Assembly (NCBI GenBank): GCA_045430345.1
Contig: JAILXT010000002.1
Span: 557,602 to 621,601, forward strand
Length of the DNA stretch: 64,000 nucleotides
Origin: Agarilytica sp045430345
GTDB lineage: Bacteria > Pseudomonadota > Gammaproteobacteria > Pseudomonadales > Cellvibrionaceae
Reading direction: 5' to 3'
Below, in pieces: positions 8,869-18,120 of the stretch (position 1 is its first letter; each line of letters starts with the position of its first letter). A program made the position numbers and the translations under genes. The notes below the pieces were generated by a model. The model searched no databases. It was not told where the DNA came from and worked only from the letters and a program-made list of their open reading frames with translations.

Positions 8869-9960
8869 ATGCTCCAAGAAACCGTACTTAAAACAACTCA
8901 TAAAGCCTTAGGTGGCAAGCTCGTTGATTTTGGTGGCTGGCTGATGCCTTTGCATTACGGCTCTCAGATCGAAGAGCATCACGCGGTTCGTAATGATGCG
9001 GGTATGTTCGACGTATCGCACATGACCGTGGTGGATATCACCGGTGAAGGGGCAAAAGCATATCTACAGCACTTGCTGGCAAATGATGTGGCGCGATTAA
9101 AGGTTGAAGGCAAAGCGCTTTATAGCGGCATGCTCAATAATGCGGGTGGCGTTATCGATGATCTGATCGTCTATCTTAGAGCTGACGGCTACCGTTTGGT
9201 TGTTAACTGTGCCACTCGGGATAAGGATCTTGCTTGGTTGGAGCTTCAATCAAAAGACTATGCCGTTAACATTGCTGAGCGTGCAGAATTTGCGATGATT
9301 GCGGTGCAAGGGCCGAACGCACGTGCAAAAGCGGATGCTGTTATCGGTATTGAAGAGTTGCAAACCCTAAAGCCTTTCCAGGGCTTAGATGCAACGGTTC
9401 TAGGTAAGCCGGATTGGTTTGTTGCCCGCACGGGTTATACCGGGGAAGATGGTTACGAAGTAATTTTACCTGAAGCGGAGGCAGAAACTTTTTGGCAGGC
9501 TCTGTTGGATGCGGGTGTTGCCGCTTGTGGCTTGGGCGCGCGGGACACTTTGCGCCTGGAGGCAGGAATGAATTTGTATGGCCATGAAATGGACGATGAA
9601 ATCTCTCCATTGGTGGCGAATATGGGCTGGACGATAGCCTGGGAGCCTGAAGAGCGAGATTTTATTGGTCGCTCCGCCTTAGAAACGGCGAAAGAAGATG
9701 GCATTAAAGAAAAACTTGTGGGTTTAGTGCTCACAGGGAAAGGGGTTCTTCGTGCGGGCCAGGAAGTCATTGTGGATGGTGATGAGGCGCGAGGTGTTGT
9801 TACTAGTGGCACATTTTCACCTACCTTAGGTCACTCTATAGCGCTGGCGCGCGTGCCCACGAACATTGGTGAAACCTGTGATGTGCAGGTGCGTAACAAA
9901 CGTTTGTCTGTAGATGTTGTTGCGCCAAGTTTTGTGCGCCACGGGGAAAAAGTGTTTTGA
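8869..9960 (+). CDS. gcvT: Glycine cleavage system T protein (aminomethyltransferase)
   Basis: Transfers the methylene group from the aminomethyl-lipoyl H protein to tetrahydrofolate and releases ammonia. It aligns end to end with E. coli GcvT (FGGWLMPLHYGSQIEEHHAVR, MFDVSHMT, GGVIDDLIVY, RTGYTGEDGYE, ITISPLxANMGW-like block). The frame is open 39 codons further upstream, but homology begins at MLQETVLKTTHKALGGKLVDF, so ATG 8869 (363 residues) is chosen. gcvH follows 73 bases downstream. No gcvP lies in the window; the next gene is on the other strand, so P protein must be encoded elsewhere. I saw no glycine riboswitch in the leader. Confidence 0.95.
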   Translation: MLQETVLKTTHKALGGKLVDFGGWLMPLHYGSQIEEHHAVRNDAGMFDVSHMTVVDITGEGAKAYLQHLLANDVARLKVEGKALYSGMLNNAGGVIDDLIVYLRADGYRLVVNCATRDKDLAWLELQSKDYAVNIAERAEFAMIAVQGPNARAKADAVIGIEELQTLKPFQGLDATVLGKPDWFVARTGYTGEDGYEVILPEAEAETFWQALLDAGVAACGLGARDTLRLEAGMNLYGHEMDDEISPLVANMGWTIAWEPEERDFIGRSALETAKEDGIKEKLVGLVLTGKGVLRAGQEVIVDGDEARGVVTSGTFSPTLGHSIALARVPTNIGETCDVQVRNKRLSVDVVAPSFVRHGEKVF

Positions 9961-10033
9961 TTTAACTGAGAACACTTTCTTATCCAGAAAATCGATTTAT
10001 AATTTTTACTATTTACACCTTGGGGATATAGCG

Positions 10034-10426
10034 ATGAGTGAATTGCGATCAGAGTTAAAGTATTTGTCCAGTCATGAATGGGCACGATTAGAAGATGATG
10101 GCACCGTTACGGTGGGTATCACTGACCATGCTCAGGAAGCTCTTGGTGATGTGGTGTATGTCGAGGCGCCGGATGTGGGAGCTACGGTTACCTGTGGTGA
10201 AGAGGCTGGTGTGGTTGAGTCTGTGAAAGCCGCTTCAGATATTTTTTCCCCTATCTCTGGAGAAGTGGTCGCAGTAAACGACGCATTGGAAGATGCACCG
10301 GAAACCGTTAACGGCTCGCCTTATGACGATGGTTGGTTTTTTAAAGTAAAGCCAAGCGATGTAAAAGAGCTTGAGGGCGCTATGGATGAAAACGCCTATC
10401 GGGCTAACATCGAAGAAGATGAGTAA
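10034..10426 (+). CDS. gcvH: Glycine cleavage system H protein
   Basis: A 130-residue lipoyl carrier that shuttles the aminomethyl group between the P, T and L proteins. The lipoylation site is Lys65 in VESVKAASD. The sequence shows the family pattern throughout (YLSSHEWARLEDDGTVTVGITDHAQEALGD, SPISGEVVAVNDAL, PYDDGWFFKVKPSD). The open frame runs upstream to 9914, but homology begins at ATG 10034, preceded by GGGGAT. Cotranscribed with gcvT. Confidence 0.97.
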   Translation: MSELRSELKYLSSHEWARLEDDGTVTVGITDHAQEALGDVVYVEAPDVGATVTCGEEAGVVESVKAASDIFSPISGEVVAVNDALEDAPETVNGSPYDDGWFFKVKPSDVKELEGAMDENAYRANIEEDE

Positions 10427-10452
10427 GCGCTAGCCTTTTTTGGGGGCGGCGT

Positions 10453-11598
10453 TTAGTTTTTTTTGTTTAGGTGGTCGCTGGCGGATTTGATTGATGAAAA
10501 TATTGTTCGCCAGTGCTCTTTCCTGTCTTTTTCTTCCGTCTGAATATCTTCGTTGGTAAGGCTCAGTGCCTGGCTGAGTGATGTATTTATCGGGTGTGTT
10601 TTATCCGATACCAGCAGGGTGCTACCGCTTTTAATTGAATCAACCGCATAGTGTATAAATTTTTTCTGGTTGTTGATGTCCGACGTATAAATCCCGGAAG
10701 AAATATAGGTGTTTGTATTTTTCTCCTGATTTAGTTCTCCGATTTCGATCATGACTTGCGTCAGTGCGCTGGATACTGCAGTTAAAACGGTGTTGGTGCG
10801 TTTCGTATCGCTAAATGTTTGCCATTGTTTTTGAAAGCCTTCTTTTCTGTTGCTCCAATATTCTTCTAGTCGTTTTAAGTCGGCATTAAGTATTTGTGCT
10901 TGTTGGCTTAACAGTTCTCGCCGTCTATTGTTGGGTATTTCTTCAATTTTTTCGAACCCCCTCTCCTTGAGCGCATCGTCAATAGTGGTGATTTGAGTAA
11001 AGTCGGACGCTTTTCTTTCTTCCCCCGAATTAAAGAGTAAAAACTCAATCGCGTAAAAACCTAATACGATGTCGGCAAGATCGGTGAGCCCGTGTTGATT
11101 GACCAGACTCTCTTCTGTGATAGGAAACCCAATGTCATGCACTAGCCCGGAATATTTATACGGCCCAAATGTATCGATGAACCCTGGTTGAATGGGATAG
11201 CCAGAAATTTGATAGTCAAGCCGATTAAGCGCGGCGAAAGAGGTTGGGTCAACCAAACCGAGATGGCGATAAAAACTGAACCGTCGGTATTCTATTGTTG
11301 CGATGCCCCACCATTGTTGGGCGTTTTTTAGGTTTTCATCTGTGGGTGAACTGAGAAATTGATGTATTGCCTCGGTCAGGTTTTTAGATTTTGAGCGCGT
11401 GCTGGCCAGGGCGTCCGTTCCTTGAGCAAAAACGACACTCGCTTGCTCATCGTTTATTTTGGCGAATGAGGCTTCTGTTTGAGCGGTGCCAGCGTGTATT
11501 TTATCGGTTGGAGCGGGCGACTTTTTTGTACACCCCGCAATTGTAAGTACGCATGCCAGAAGTATGAGTATTCGTTTTGAGCAGGCTGGCATTTTCAT
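10453..11598 (-). CDS. Imelysin-like (peptidase M75 family) lipoprotein with altered signature
   Basis: A 381-residue predicted lipoprotein; the lipobox LTIAGC places the lipidated Cys at residue 23. The body matches the imelysin-like family: RLDYQISGYPIQPGFIDTFGPYKYSGLVHDIGFPIT and LADIVLGFYAIEFLLFNSGEE. In imelysins the second motif is GxHxxE; here it reads GFYAIE, with the histidine replaced by tyrosine. Imelysin-like proteins are often linked to iron or haem uptake and are not firmly shown to be peptidases. It overlaps nothing and lies 4 bases from the HAD gene on the same strand, so both are probably one transcript. Confidence 0.75.
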   Translation of the reverse strand: MKMPACSKRILILLACVLTIAGCTKKSPAPTDKIHAGTAQTEASFAKINDEQASVVFAQGTDALASTRSKSKNLTEAIHQFLSSPTDENLKNAQQWWGIATIEYRRFSFYRHLGLVDPTSFAALNRLDYQISGYPIQPGFIDTFGPYKYSGLVHDIGFPITEESLVNQHGLTDLADIVLGFYAIEFLLFNSGEERKASDFTQITTIDDALKERGFEKIEEIPNNRRRELLSQQAQILNADLKRLEEYWSNRKEGFQKQWQTFSDTKRTNTVLTAVSSALTQVMIEIGELNQEKNTNTYISSGIYTSDINNQKKFIHYAVDSIKSGSTLLVSDKTHPINTSLSQALSLTNEDIQTEEKDRKEHWRTIFSSIKSASDHLNKKN

Positions 11599-11602
11599 AA
11601 GG

Positions 11603-12256
11603 TTATCTCAGGCTGAGTATCGGCCACGCAAGTTTTTCTGCGTGCTTTCGTAGTTTTTCATCGGGATCTACGGCGTGCGGATAGGATACTTGTTCTAATA
11701 GGGGCAGATCGTTAATTGAGTCACTATAAAAGAAACTTTCTTCCATGTTGAGATTTTGGTGGGCAAGCCACTCGTTTAGTCGAGTGACTTTTCCCTCTTG
11801 GAAGCAGGGCGCGCCGACAATGTTACCAGTGAAGTGCTCGTCTACTATCTCTGGCTCAGTTGCTAGTAGGTGCGGGATCTCCAGCCATTCAGCGATGGGT
11901 TCGGTAATAAAGCGATTGGTTGCCGTAATGATCAGCAGTGTGTGCCCTTGTTTGCGGTGTTTGTCGATGAGTGCTTTTGCGGCGGGCAGCCATAAGGCTT
12001 TTATTTTTGCTTCCATAAACTCTGCATGCACTGATTTGCGTTGCTGCGATGTGAGTTTCTTTAAGGGGGTTAAGGCAAAAGCAACATAAGCCTGCATGTC
12101 GAGATGGCCGGCTTTGTAGTCTTCATAAAACTGGTCGTTTTGTTGTTTGTATGATTTTTCGTCGACGATGCCTTTCTCGCACAAAAACTCGCCCCAGCTA
12201 TGATCACTATCACCGCCGATGAGGGTGTTATCTAGGTCAAAAATCGCTAAACTCAA
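11603..12256 (-). CDS. HAD superfamily (subfamily IB) hydrolase, SerB-like
   Basis: A 217-residue cytoplasmic phosphatase-type protein. Motif I is FDLDNTLIGGD, motif II is the TAT of LLIITATNRF, and motif III/IV is YSDSINDLPLLEQ. Together these place it in the HAD-IB group that includes phosphoserine phosphatase. The substrate is not evident. Divergence from rppH-ptsP is a conserved neighbourhood in Pseudomonas, which supports the assignment without naming the substrate. Confidence 0.88.
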   Translation of the reverse strand: MSLAIFDLDNTLIGGDSDHSWGEFLCEKGIVDEKSYKQQNDQFYEDYKAGHLDMQAYVAFALTPLKKLTSQQRKSVHAEFMEAKIKALWLPAAKALIDKHRKQGHTLLIITATNRFITEPIAEWLEIPHLLATEPEIVDEHFTGNIVGAPCFQEGKVTRLNEWLAHQNLNMEESFFYSDSINDLPLLEQVSYPHAVDPDEKLRKHAEKLAWPILSLR

Positions 12257-12426
12257 TATGGATCCACCGTGAAAAAATGCTGCAGCCCAGCATTTTGTGT
12301 TCTGTAAGTATTTGATTTATAAATATTTTATTGTATGAGAGGATGCAATGGCTCGCGTTGAAGGCCGCTGCTAATCTATGAAACAATAGTTGCCTTATTA
12401 TAACAAACACGAAAAAGAGGTGTTGC

Positions 12427-12945
12427 TTGATCGACCAAGATGGTTTTCGTCCCAATGTAGGCATTATTTTGGCGAATGATCATGGTCGTTTGCTGTGGGC
12501 AAGACGCTTGGGCGGACAAGATGCTTGGCAGTTTCCTCAGGGCGGAATAAAGCGAGACGAAGATCCGGAAGTTGCGCTTTATCGGGAGCTTGAGGAAGAA
12601 ATTGGCCTGTCGGCCGAACATGTCGACGTACTTGGGGTTACCAAGGGCTGGTTGCGGTATCGTTTACCGAAAAAACTGGTACGCTCAAATCAATCCCCTG
12701 TGTGCGTTGGGCAAAAACAGAAGTGGTTTTTGCTGCGTCTTAGATCAGATGAATCCCATATCAATATTAACTTTGGCGAATCGCCAGAGTTCGACAAGTG
12801 GGAGTGGGTTTCATATTGGTACCCCCTTTCTAACGTCGTTTCTTTTAAGCGCGAAGTTTATCGTAAAGCCTTAAAGGAGTTAGTGCCTGTCTATAATCAA
12901 CAATTTGCTAATCGATTTTCCCAAGATGAGGAAGTTGCATGCTGA
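12427..12945 (+). CDS. rppH: RNA pyrophosphohydrolase RppH
   Basis: Nudix hydrolase that removes pyrophosphate from the 5' end of transcripts and triggers RNase E decay. The Nudix box spans residues 39-61 (GGIKRDEDPEVALYRELEEE). The start MIDQDGFRPNVG aligns with the E. coli protein and uses TTG at 12427, preceded by AGAGG. Other family landmarks are WARRLGGQDAWQFPQGG and the C-terminal FKREVYRKALKEL. Its stop overlaps the ptsP start (ATGCTGA), indicating translational coupling. Confidence 0.96.
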   Translation: MIDQDGFRPNVGIILANDHGRLLWARRLGGQDAWQFPQGGIKRDEDPEVALYRELEEEIGLSAEHVDVLGVTKGWLRYRLPKKLVRSNQSPVCVGQKQKWFLLRLRSDESHININFGESPEFDKWEWVSYWYPLSNVVSFKREVYRKALKELVPVYNQQFANRFSQDEEVAC

Positions 12946-15215
12946 ATTCGCTGCGGCAAATAGTCCAGGAGGTTATTGGCGCATCTGAACTTGATGAAGT
13001 TCTAGAGATTATTGTTGATCGTGTTAAGGCAGCGATGAATGCCGATGTTTGTTCGGTGTATTTACGAAATACCGATAACAATTATGTATTGATGGCGACC
13101 AAGGGGCTGCAGGATGCGGCTGTCGGTAAAGTGCTACTGGCCAGAGAAAAAGGTTTGGTGGGGCATGTCGCGACGCGTGAAGAGCCCATCAATATTGATA
13201 ATGCAGAAAATCATCCGAAGTTTGAATATTTCCCCGAAACTGGCGAAGAGCAGTTTAGTGCTTTTCTTGGCGCTCCCATAATTCATCAGCGTCAGGTGTT
13301 GGGGGTGCTCGTTGTTCAGCAGGCCGAAAATCGACGATTTGATGAAGGTGACGAAGCCTTTTTAGTTACCATGTCTGCGCAGTTGGCGAGTGTGATTGCT
13401 CATGCTGAAGCCACTGGCGCTTTAAAAGAAATTGGACCGAAGCGGGATGCTCGGTTTTCAGGTATTCCTGGTGCCAGCGGTGTGGCGATCGGGCAGTGTG
13501 TGGTTTCCTCGCCGTTATCCGATCTAAAATCTGTTCCCTTTCAAAAGTGTGAAGATGTTGCGGCCGAAATCAAATTTTTCCAGCGCTGTTTGGGTGCGGT
13601 TCGAAATGATGTTAAGAATCTTGGTATTGAGCTTGAAAGCCGTTTAAACAAAGAAGAGCGGATTCTTTTTGATGCCTACTTGGCCATGCTGGATGATGAA
13701 TCCCTTGGCGGAGAAGTAAGGGATAGAATTAGCGAAGGCTGTTCTGCTCAGTATGCCTGGAGCAAGGTGATACTGGAGCACGTTTCTACCTTCAGCAGTA
13801 TGAGCGATCCATATTTACGTGAACGGGCTTCCGATGTGCGTGATTTGGGGAGTCGTGTTCTGGCTTACCTGCAAAAATTATCCACGCACAAGCAGGTTTA
13901 TCCTGATGCGACCATTTTGGTTGGTGAGGAATTAACCGCTTCTGTTTTGGCTGAAGTGCCGCAAGATAAGCTTGTGGCGATGGTCTCATTGAGGGGGTCT
14001 GTTAACTCTCATATCGCTATTTTGGCGCGCTCCATGGGGATTCCCACGATTATGGGGGCAATGGATCTTCCTTTTACAAAGCTCGAAGGTCACGAGTTAA
14101 TTGTTGATGGCTATCGTGGTGCGGTCTTCGTTGACCCCAACGATAGTTTGCGTGAGCAGTACCAAGCGATCATCGATGAAGATAAGGAGTTGGTTGCAGG
14201 GCTTGAAACGCTAAAAGATCTGCCTTGTGAGACCACCGACAATCATCGGGTTGCTTTGTGGGTGAATACGGGATTAAAAGCCGATGCAATGCGATCTATT
14301 GAGCGCGGCGCTGAAGGTGTCGGTCTATACCGAACCGAAGTGCCTTTTATGTTGCGTGATCGTTTTCCTAGTGAGGAAGAGCAGCGCGTAGCATATCGCG
14401 ATCAATTAGAGGCTTTCGCTCCGCATACTGTCACTATGCGTACATTGGATATTGGTGGGGATAAATCGTTACCCTACTTTCCTATTGATGAAGATAATCC
14501 GTTTTTGGGGTGGCGCGGTATCCGCGTGACTTTGGATCATCCAGAGATTTTCTTGACGCAAGTGCGGGCGATGCTAAAGGCTAGTGAGGGCTTGGATAAC
14601 CTCAGGATTATGTTGCCGATGGTATCCAATGTTGCTGAATTGGAAATTGCTCAAATGTTAGTTTATCGAGCTTATGATGAATTACTTGAGGAAGGGTACG
14701 CGGTTCAATTGCCTCCTATTGGGGTGATGGTTGAGGTGCCCGCGGCGGTGTATCAGGCTAAAGAGTTTGCTGCTCGTGTCGACTTTTTATCGGTAGGTAG
14801 TAATGACCTTACGCAATACTTGCTTGCGGTAGATCGTAATAACCCCCGTGTGGCTGACCTGTATCATTCGCTTCACCCCGCTGTTTTAAGGGCATTGAAA
14901 AAGATTGTTGAAGATGCGCACAGTGAAGATATCTCTGTCAGCATTTGCGGCGAGCTCGCAGGGGACCCGGTGGCCTCAATGCTGTTGGTGGCGATGGGCT
15001 TTGATGTGCTTTCTATGAGTGCTGCAAGCTTGTTGAAAGTGAAGTCTGTGATTCGAGCGATAAGTTTGGAGCAGTCGGAGCGTCTTTTAGCTGAAGTGAT
15101 GGTTTTGCCCGATGCTGACTCCATCAATCGTTGTTTGGAAGCCAGTTTTAAGGAGTATGGACTTACGCGCTTGTTGCGTCCGGGCGATCAAGAAGAGCAA
15201 GCTGCTGGCAAGTAG
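12939..15215 (+). CDS. ptsP: PEP-protein phosphotransferase of the nitrogen PTS (EI-Ntr)
   Basis: First enzyme of the regulatory PTS-Ntr phosphorelay, passing phosphate from PEP to NPr. Residues about 1-165 are the GAF domain. The EI N-terminal domain follows, with phosphorylated His358 in RGSVNSHIAILARSMGIPTIMG. The C-terminal PEP-binding barrel has GVGLYRTEVPFM, MRTLDIGGDKSLPYF, the SVGSNDLTQYLLAVDRNN block and ISICGELAGDP-type end (SVSICGELAGD). At 758 residues it is full length (E. coli 748). Coupled to rppH by a 7-base overlap. Confidence 0.97.
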   Translation: MLNSLRQIVQEVIGASELDEVLEIIVDRVKAAMNADVCSVYLRNTDNNYVLMATKGLQDAAVGKVLLAREKGLVGHVATREEPINIDNAENHPKFEYFPETGEEQFSAFLGAPIIHQRQVLGVLVVQQAENRRFDEGDEAFLVTMSAQLASVIAHAEATGALKEIGPKRDARFSGIPGASGVAIGQCVVSSPLSDLKSVPFQKCEDVAAEIKFFQRCLGAVRNDVKNLGIELESRLNKEERILFDAYLAMLDDESLGGEVRDRISEGCSAQYAWSKVILEHVSTFSSMSDPYLRERASDVRDLGSRVLAYLQKLSTHKQVYPDATILVGEELTASVLAEVPQDKLVAMVSLRGSVNSHIAILARSMGIPTIMGAMDLPFTKLEGHELIVDGYRGAVFVDPNDSLREQYQAIIDEDKELVAGLETLKDLPCETTDNHRVALWVNTGLKADAMRSIERGAEGVGLYRTEVPFMLRDRFPSEEEQRVAYRDQLEAFAPHTVTMRTLDIGGDKSLPYFPIDEDNPFLGWRGIRVTLDHPEIFLTQVRAMLKASEGLDNLRIMLPMVSNVAELEIAQMLVYRAYDELLEEGYAVQLPPIGVMVEVPAAVYQAKEFAARVDFLSVGSNDLTQYLLAVDRNNPRVADLYHSLHPAVLRALKKIVEDAHSEDISVSICGELAGDPVASMLLVAMGFDVLSMSAASLLKVKSVIRAISLEQSERLLAEVMVLPDADSINRCLEASFKEYGLTRLLRPGDQEEQAAGK

Positions 15216-15437
15216 TGTGTACCGGCTTATTGGCTTGCCTGTCGTTGATTGGTTTGCCGCTAAATAGCGTTTGTTTTTTTGTTCGGTTTAGGTTCTCTAA
15301 ATCGGCCTTTCTTTCTCTGGTATGATACTTTCCAATTTCAGTTGCTGTATTTCCTGCATTATCTTTGGGCTTAAATATTTAAGCGCTAGTTCAGGTGTTA
15401 CGGAATTTTATAGTGAATACACTTCTCTGGGGGAATA

Positions 15438-16274
15438 ATGCTCACTTACCCACAAATAGACCCTGTCGCGATTAGTTTAGGGGCTTTCGAGCTCTTTGGA
15501 AAAACGATTGGTCCTGTGAATGTGCATTGGTATGGACTGATGTATTTGTTTGGTTTTACCGCGGCGTGGCTGCTGGGGACCTACCGAACGCGGAGTGCCC
15601 ATTCCCCCATTAATAAAGCGCAGATGGAGGACTTGGTCTTTTATGGTGCAATGGGTGTCGTGATTGGTGCGCGGGTCGGTTATATATTTTTCTATAATTT
15701 TGAGCAATTCCTTGATAATCCTTTGATCCTACTTAAAGTCTGGGAGGGCGGTATGTCTTTCCATGGGGGGTTGTTGGGTGTTGTGTTAGCAATGCATATG
15801 TACGCGAAAAAAGTTCAACGGCCATTTATTGATGTGATGGATTTTACTGCGCCGCTTGTGCCTTTAGGGCTTGGTTTTGGGCGTATTGGGAATTTTATCG
15901 GTGGCGAATTGTGGGGGCGGGAAACGGATGTCGCGTGGGGGATGATTTTCCCTAAAGATGTTGACCAGCTTGTTCGGCATCCATCTCAGTTGTACCAGGC
16001 GTTTTTTGAAGGCTTGGTGCTCTTTCTGGTGCTGTACTTTTTTTCGAGGAAGCAGCGCCCTCGGTATACGGTGTGCTCCTTGTTCCTCATTGGTTATGGC
16101 ATGTTTCGTTTTGGGGTTGAGTTTGTTCGTCAGCCAGACGCGCATATCGGTTATGTGTTCGGCTGGATGACGCGCGGTCAGGTTTTGACCATTCCTATGA
16201 TCGTCATCGGAGCGATAATCTTCTATTATGCGTACCGGCATCCAAAATTTGCTCAAGTGAAAACTGAAGACTAA
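15438..16274 (+). CDS. lgt: Prolipoprotein diacylglyceryl transferase
   Basis: Inner-membrane enzyme that transfers diacylglycerol from phosphatidylglycerol to the lipobox cysteine, the first step of lipoprotein maturation. It has about seven membrane helices, with the family signatures HWYGLMYLFGF, GGMSFHGGLLG, GFGRIGNFIGGELWGR and RHPSQLYQAFFEG. 278 residues; the ATG at 15438 has GGGGG just upstream. It supplies the predicted lipoproteins of this window. thyA follows after 16 bases. Confidence 0.97.
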   Translation: MLTYPQIDPVAISLGAFELFGKTIGPVNVHWYGLMYLFGFTAAWLLGTYRTRSAHSPINKAQMEDLVFYGAMGVVIGARVGYIFFYNFEQFLDNPLILLKVWEGGMSFHGGLLGVVLAMHMYAKKVQRPFIDVMDFTAPLVPLGLGFGRIGNFIGGELWGRETDVAWGMIFPKDVDQLVRHPSQLYQAFFEGLVLFLVLYFFSRKQRPRYTVCSLFLIGYGMFRFGVEFVRQPDAHIGYVFGWMTRGQVLTIPMIVIGAIIFYYAYRHPKFAQVKTED

Positions 16275-16290
16275 TTTAAGTGGTTATCTC

Positions 16291-17124
16291 GTGAAAGAAT
16301 ATTTAGATTTAATGCGTCACATTCGTGATAACGGTGTGAAAAAAGAAGATCGGACTGGGACGGGGACCGTCAGCGTGTTTGGTTACCAAATGCGTTTTAA
16401 TTTGGCTGATGGGTTTCCTTTGGTTACAACTAAAAAATGCCATTTAAAATCGATTGTTCACGAGCTTCTTTGGTTTATTGCGGGTGATACGAATACGCAA
16501 TACCTTACGGATAATGGTGTGAAAATTTGGAATGAGTGGGCAACTGATGCGGGTGAGCTTGGCCCAGTATATGGGGCGCAATGGCGTTCTTGGCCTGCTC
16601 CAGGCGGGGGAACAATTGATCAGCTTTCAGAATTAATTGACCAAATAAAGCGTAAGCCAGATTCCCGCCGTTTAATTTTGTCAGCGTGGAATCCTGCTTT
16701 GTTGCCGGACGAAGGGGTTTCTCCTCAGGAGAATGTTCAGGCGGGCAAGATGGCCTTACCGCCTTGTCACACCTTGTTTCAGTTTTATGTGAGTGAGGGC
16801 AAGCTCTCTTGCCAGCTTTATCAGCGCAGTGCTGATGTATTCTTGGGGGTGCCCTTTAATATCGCATCCTACGCATTATTGACGATGATGGTTGCGCAGG
16901 TCTGCGAGTTGGCGTTGGGTGATTTTGTGCACACCTTTGGTGACGCACACCTGTACCTTAATCATTTGGAGCAGGTGGAGACGCAGCTTTCTCGGACGCC
17001 TTTGCCTCTGCCGACGATGAAGCTTAATCCGGATGTTGTGAATATTGGTGATTTTAAATTTTCTGATTTCGAGCTGGTTGATTATGAGGCCCACCCTCAT
17101 ATTTCAGCCCCAATCTCGGTGTAG
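16291..17124 (+). CDS. thyA: Thymidylate synthase
   Basis: Methylates dUMP to dTMP using methylene-tetrahydrofolate. The catalytic cysteine is Cys159 in LPPCHTLFQFYV; other landmarks are RTGTGTVSVFGYQMRF, LHELLWFIAGDTN-type block (VHELLWFIAGDTN), CQLYQRSADVFLGVPFNIASYALLTMM and HTFGDAHLYLNH. It starts at GTG 16291, shortly after lgt, and is followed by folA 5 bases after its stop, so enzyme and cofactor recycling are made together. At 277 residues it is slightly longer than E. coli ThyA (264), with the extra residues before the catalytic cysteine. Confidence 0.97.
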   Translation: MKEYLDLMRHIRDNGVKKEDRTGTGTVSVFGYQMRFNLADGFPLVTTKKCHLKSIVHELLWFIAGDTNTQYLTDNGVKIWNEWATDAGELGPVYGAQWRSWPAPGGGTIDQLSELIDQIKRKPDSRRLILSAWNPALLPDEGVSPQENVQAGKMALPPCHTLFQFYVSEGKLSCQLYQRSADVFLGVPFNIASYALLTMMVAQVCELALGDFVHTFGDAHLYLNHLEQVETQLSRTPLPLPTMKLNPDVVNIGDFKFSDFELVDYEAHPHISAPISV

Positions 17125-17129
17125 TCGTC

Positions 17130-17633
17130 GTGGCTAAGCTTGCAATGGTGGTCGCGGTTGCGCAAAACGGCGTGATCGGAAAAGATAATGGCTTGCCTTG
17201 GTGTTTGCCAAAGGATCTAAAATATTTCAAAGAAACGACAATGGGGCACCCGATTATTATGGGGCGCTTAACGTACGAATCTATCGGGCGTCCTTTGCCT
17301 GGCCGTACAAATATTGTTGTGACCCGCCAGCGAGATTGGTCTGTTGACGGGGTTGAGGTGACGCATGGTTTGCCGTCCGCGATTGAGTGCGCAGAAAAAA
17401 TAAACGCGGATAGTGAGTGGGTCATGTTAATTGGCGGCGCTAATCTTTATAAGCAGGCGCTAATTCTCTGTGAGCGTCTATACTTAACCGAGGTACACGC
17501 TGATGTGGATGGCGATGCTTATTTTCCTGAGTTCGACCGTGCTTCCTGGAAAGAAATTTCCCGTCAGCGACACGAGCCAGATTCTAGCAATCCGTATGCA
17601 TATTCGTTTGTTGTACTTGACCGAAATACGTAA
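17130..17633 (+). CDS. folA: Dihydrofolate reductase
   Basis: Regenerates tetrahydrofolate after thymidylate synthesis. 167 residues with VVAVAQNGVIGKDNGLPW, the catalytic acid Asp29 in LPKDLKYFKETT, GHPIIMGRLTYESIGRPLPGRTNIVVTRQ and the C-terminal LTEVHADVDGDAYFPEF. GTG 17130 begins MAKLAMVVAVAQ; an in-frame ATG at 17145 (MVVAVAQN) is an alternative. Last gene of the lgt-thyA-folA unit. Confidence 0.96.
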   Translation: MAKLAMVVAVAQNGVIGKDNGLPWCLPKDLKYFKETTMGHPIIMGRLTYESIGRPLPGRTNIVVTRQRDWSVDGVEVTHGLPSAIECAEKINADSEWVMLIGGANLYKQALILCERLYLTEVHADVDGDAYFPEFDRASWKEISRQRHEPDSSNPYAYSFVVLDRNT

Positions 17634-17949
17634 GCGTTTTTCTTTTTGTGTGGTGGAAATGCCTCACTGCCTCGTCCTTAATCAGCATGATTTAGCGGGT
17701 GTATAAAAAACAGAAAATCGGGTTTGCGGTAACGGGAGTGTATTCTGGTAACGCATTTGTCACTGCTGGTTTGAGGTCGATATATACGCGTAAATTATCG
17801 TTCCGCTTATAGCGTGAACTTCCGGGGTTTGGCGGTGTTAACGGTTGTTATCACTAATAAAGTCGGCGCACGATTTATGAACGACTGTTACTAAAGTGTT
17901 ACCTGGTCGGTAAGTAAATGCGCAATCGTGTTACTTATGGTGATATTTG

Positions 17950-17978
17950 TTGCGAAGGCAAAAAAGCTGATCTATAAG
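17950..17978 (+). promoter_or_regulatory. Candidate sigma70 promoter of the TonB operon
   Basis: TTGCGA, 17-base spacer, TATAAG. It would give a leader of about 135 bases before the DUF3450 gene. Pattern match only. Confidence 0.4.
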
Positions 17979-18043
17979 TAATTGAATGTTTGCTGACGGT
18001 CTTATTAGAATGGCCGCTCTAAGAACACATCATTAATAAAGTT

Positions 18044-18053
18044 TGATAATCAT
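18044..18053 (+). promoter_or_regulatory. Weak Fur-box-like core
   Basis: TGATAATCAT is identical to the central 10 bases of the Fur consensus, but the flanks match poorly (about 11 of 19 overall). It lies between the candidate promoter and the first gene of a TonB system, where iron control would make sense. Confidence 0.25.
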
Positions 18054-18120
18054 CCGGACAAGTTGCATGAATTTGTTTGGTCGCAAATTTTCCAATGTCA
18101 GCACCCGAGTTGGGGGAGTT

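Larger units (their letters stand above)
17634..18120. other. Intergenic region before the TonB operon
   Basis: About 490 bases without a credible gene. It contains a candidate promoter at 17950-17978 and a Fur-like core at 18044-18053 (both listed separately). The open frame continues upstream of ATG 18121 to 18043, but that extension lacks a ribosome site and would bury the signal peptide. No terminator hairpin for folA is evident. Confidence 0.5.
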
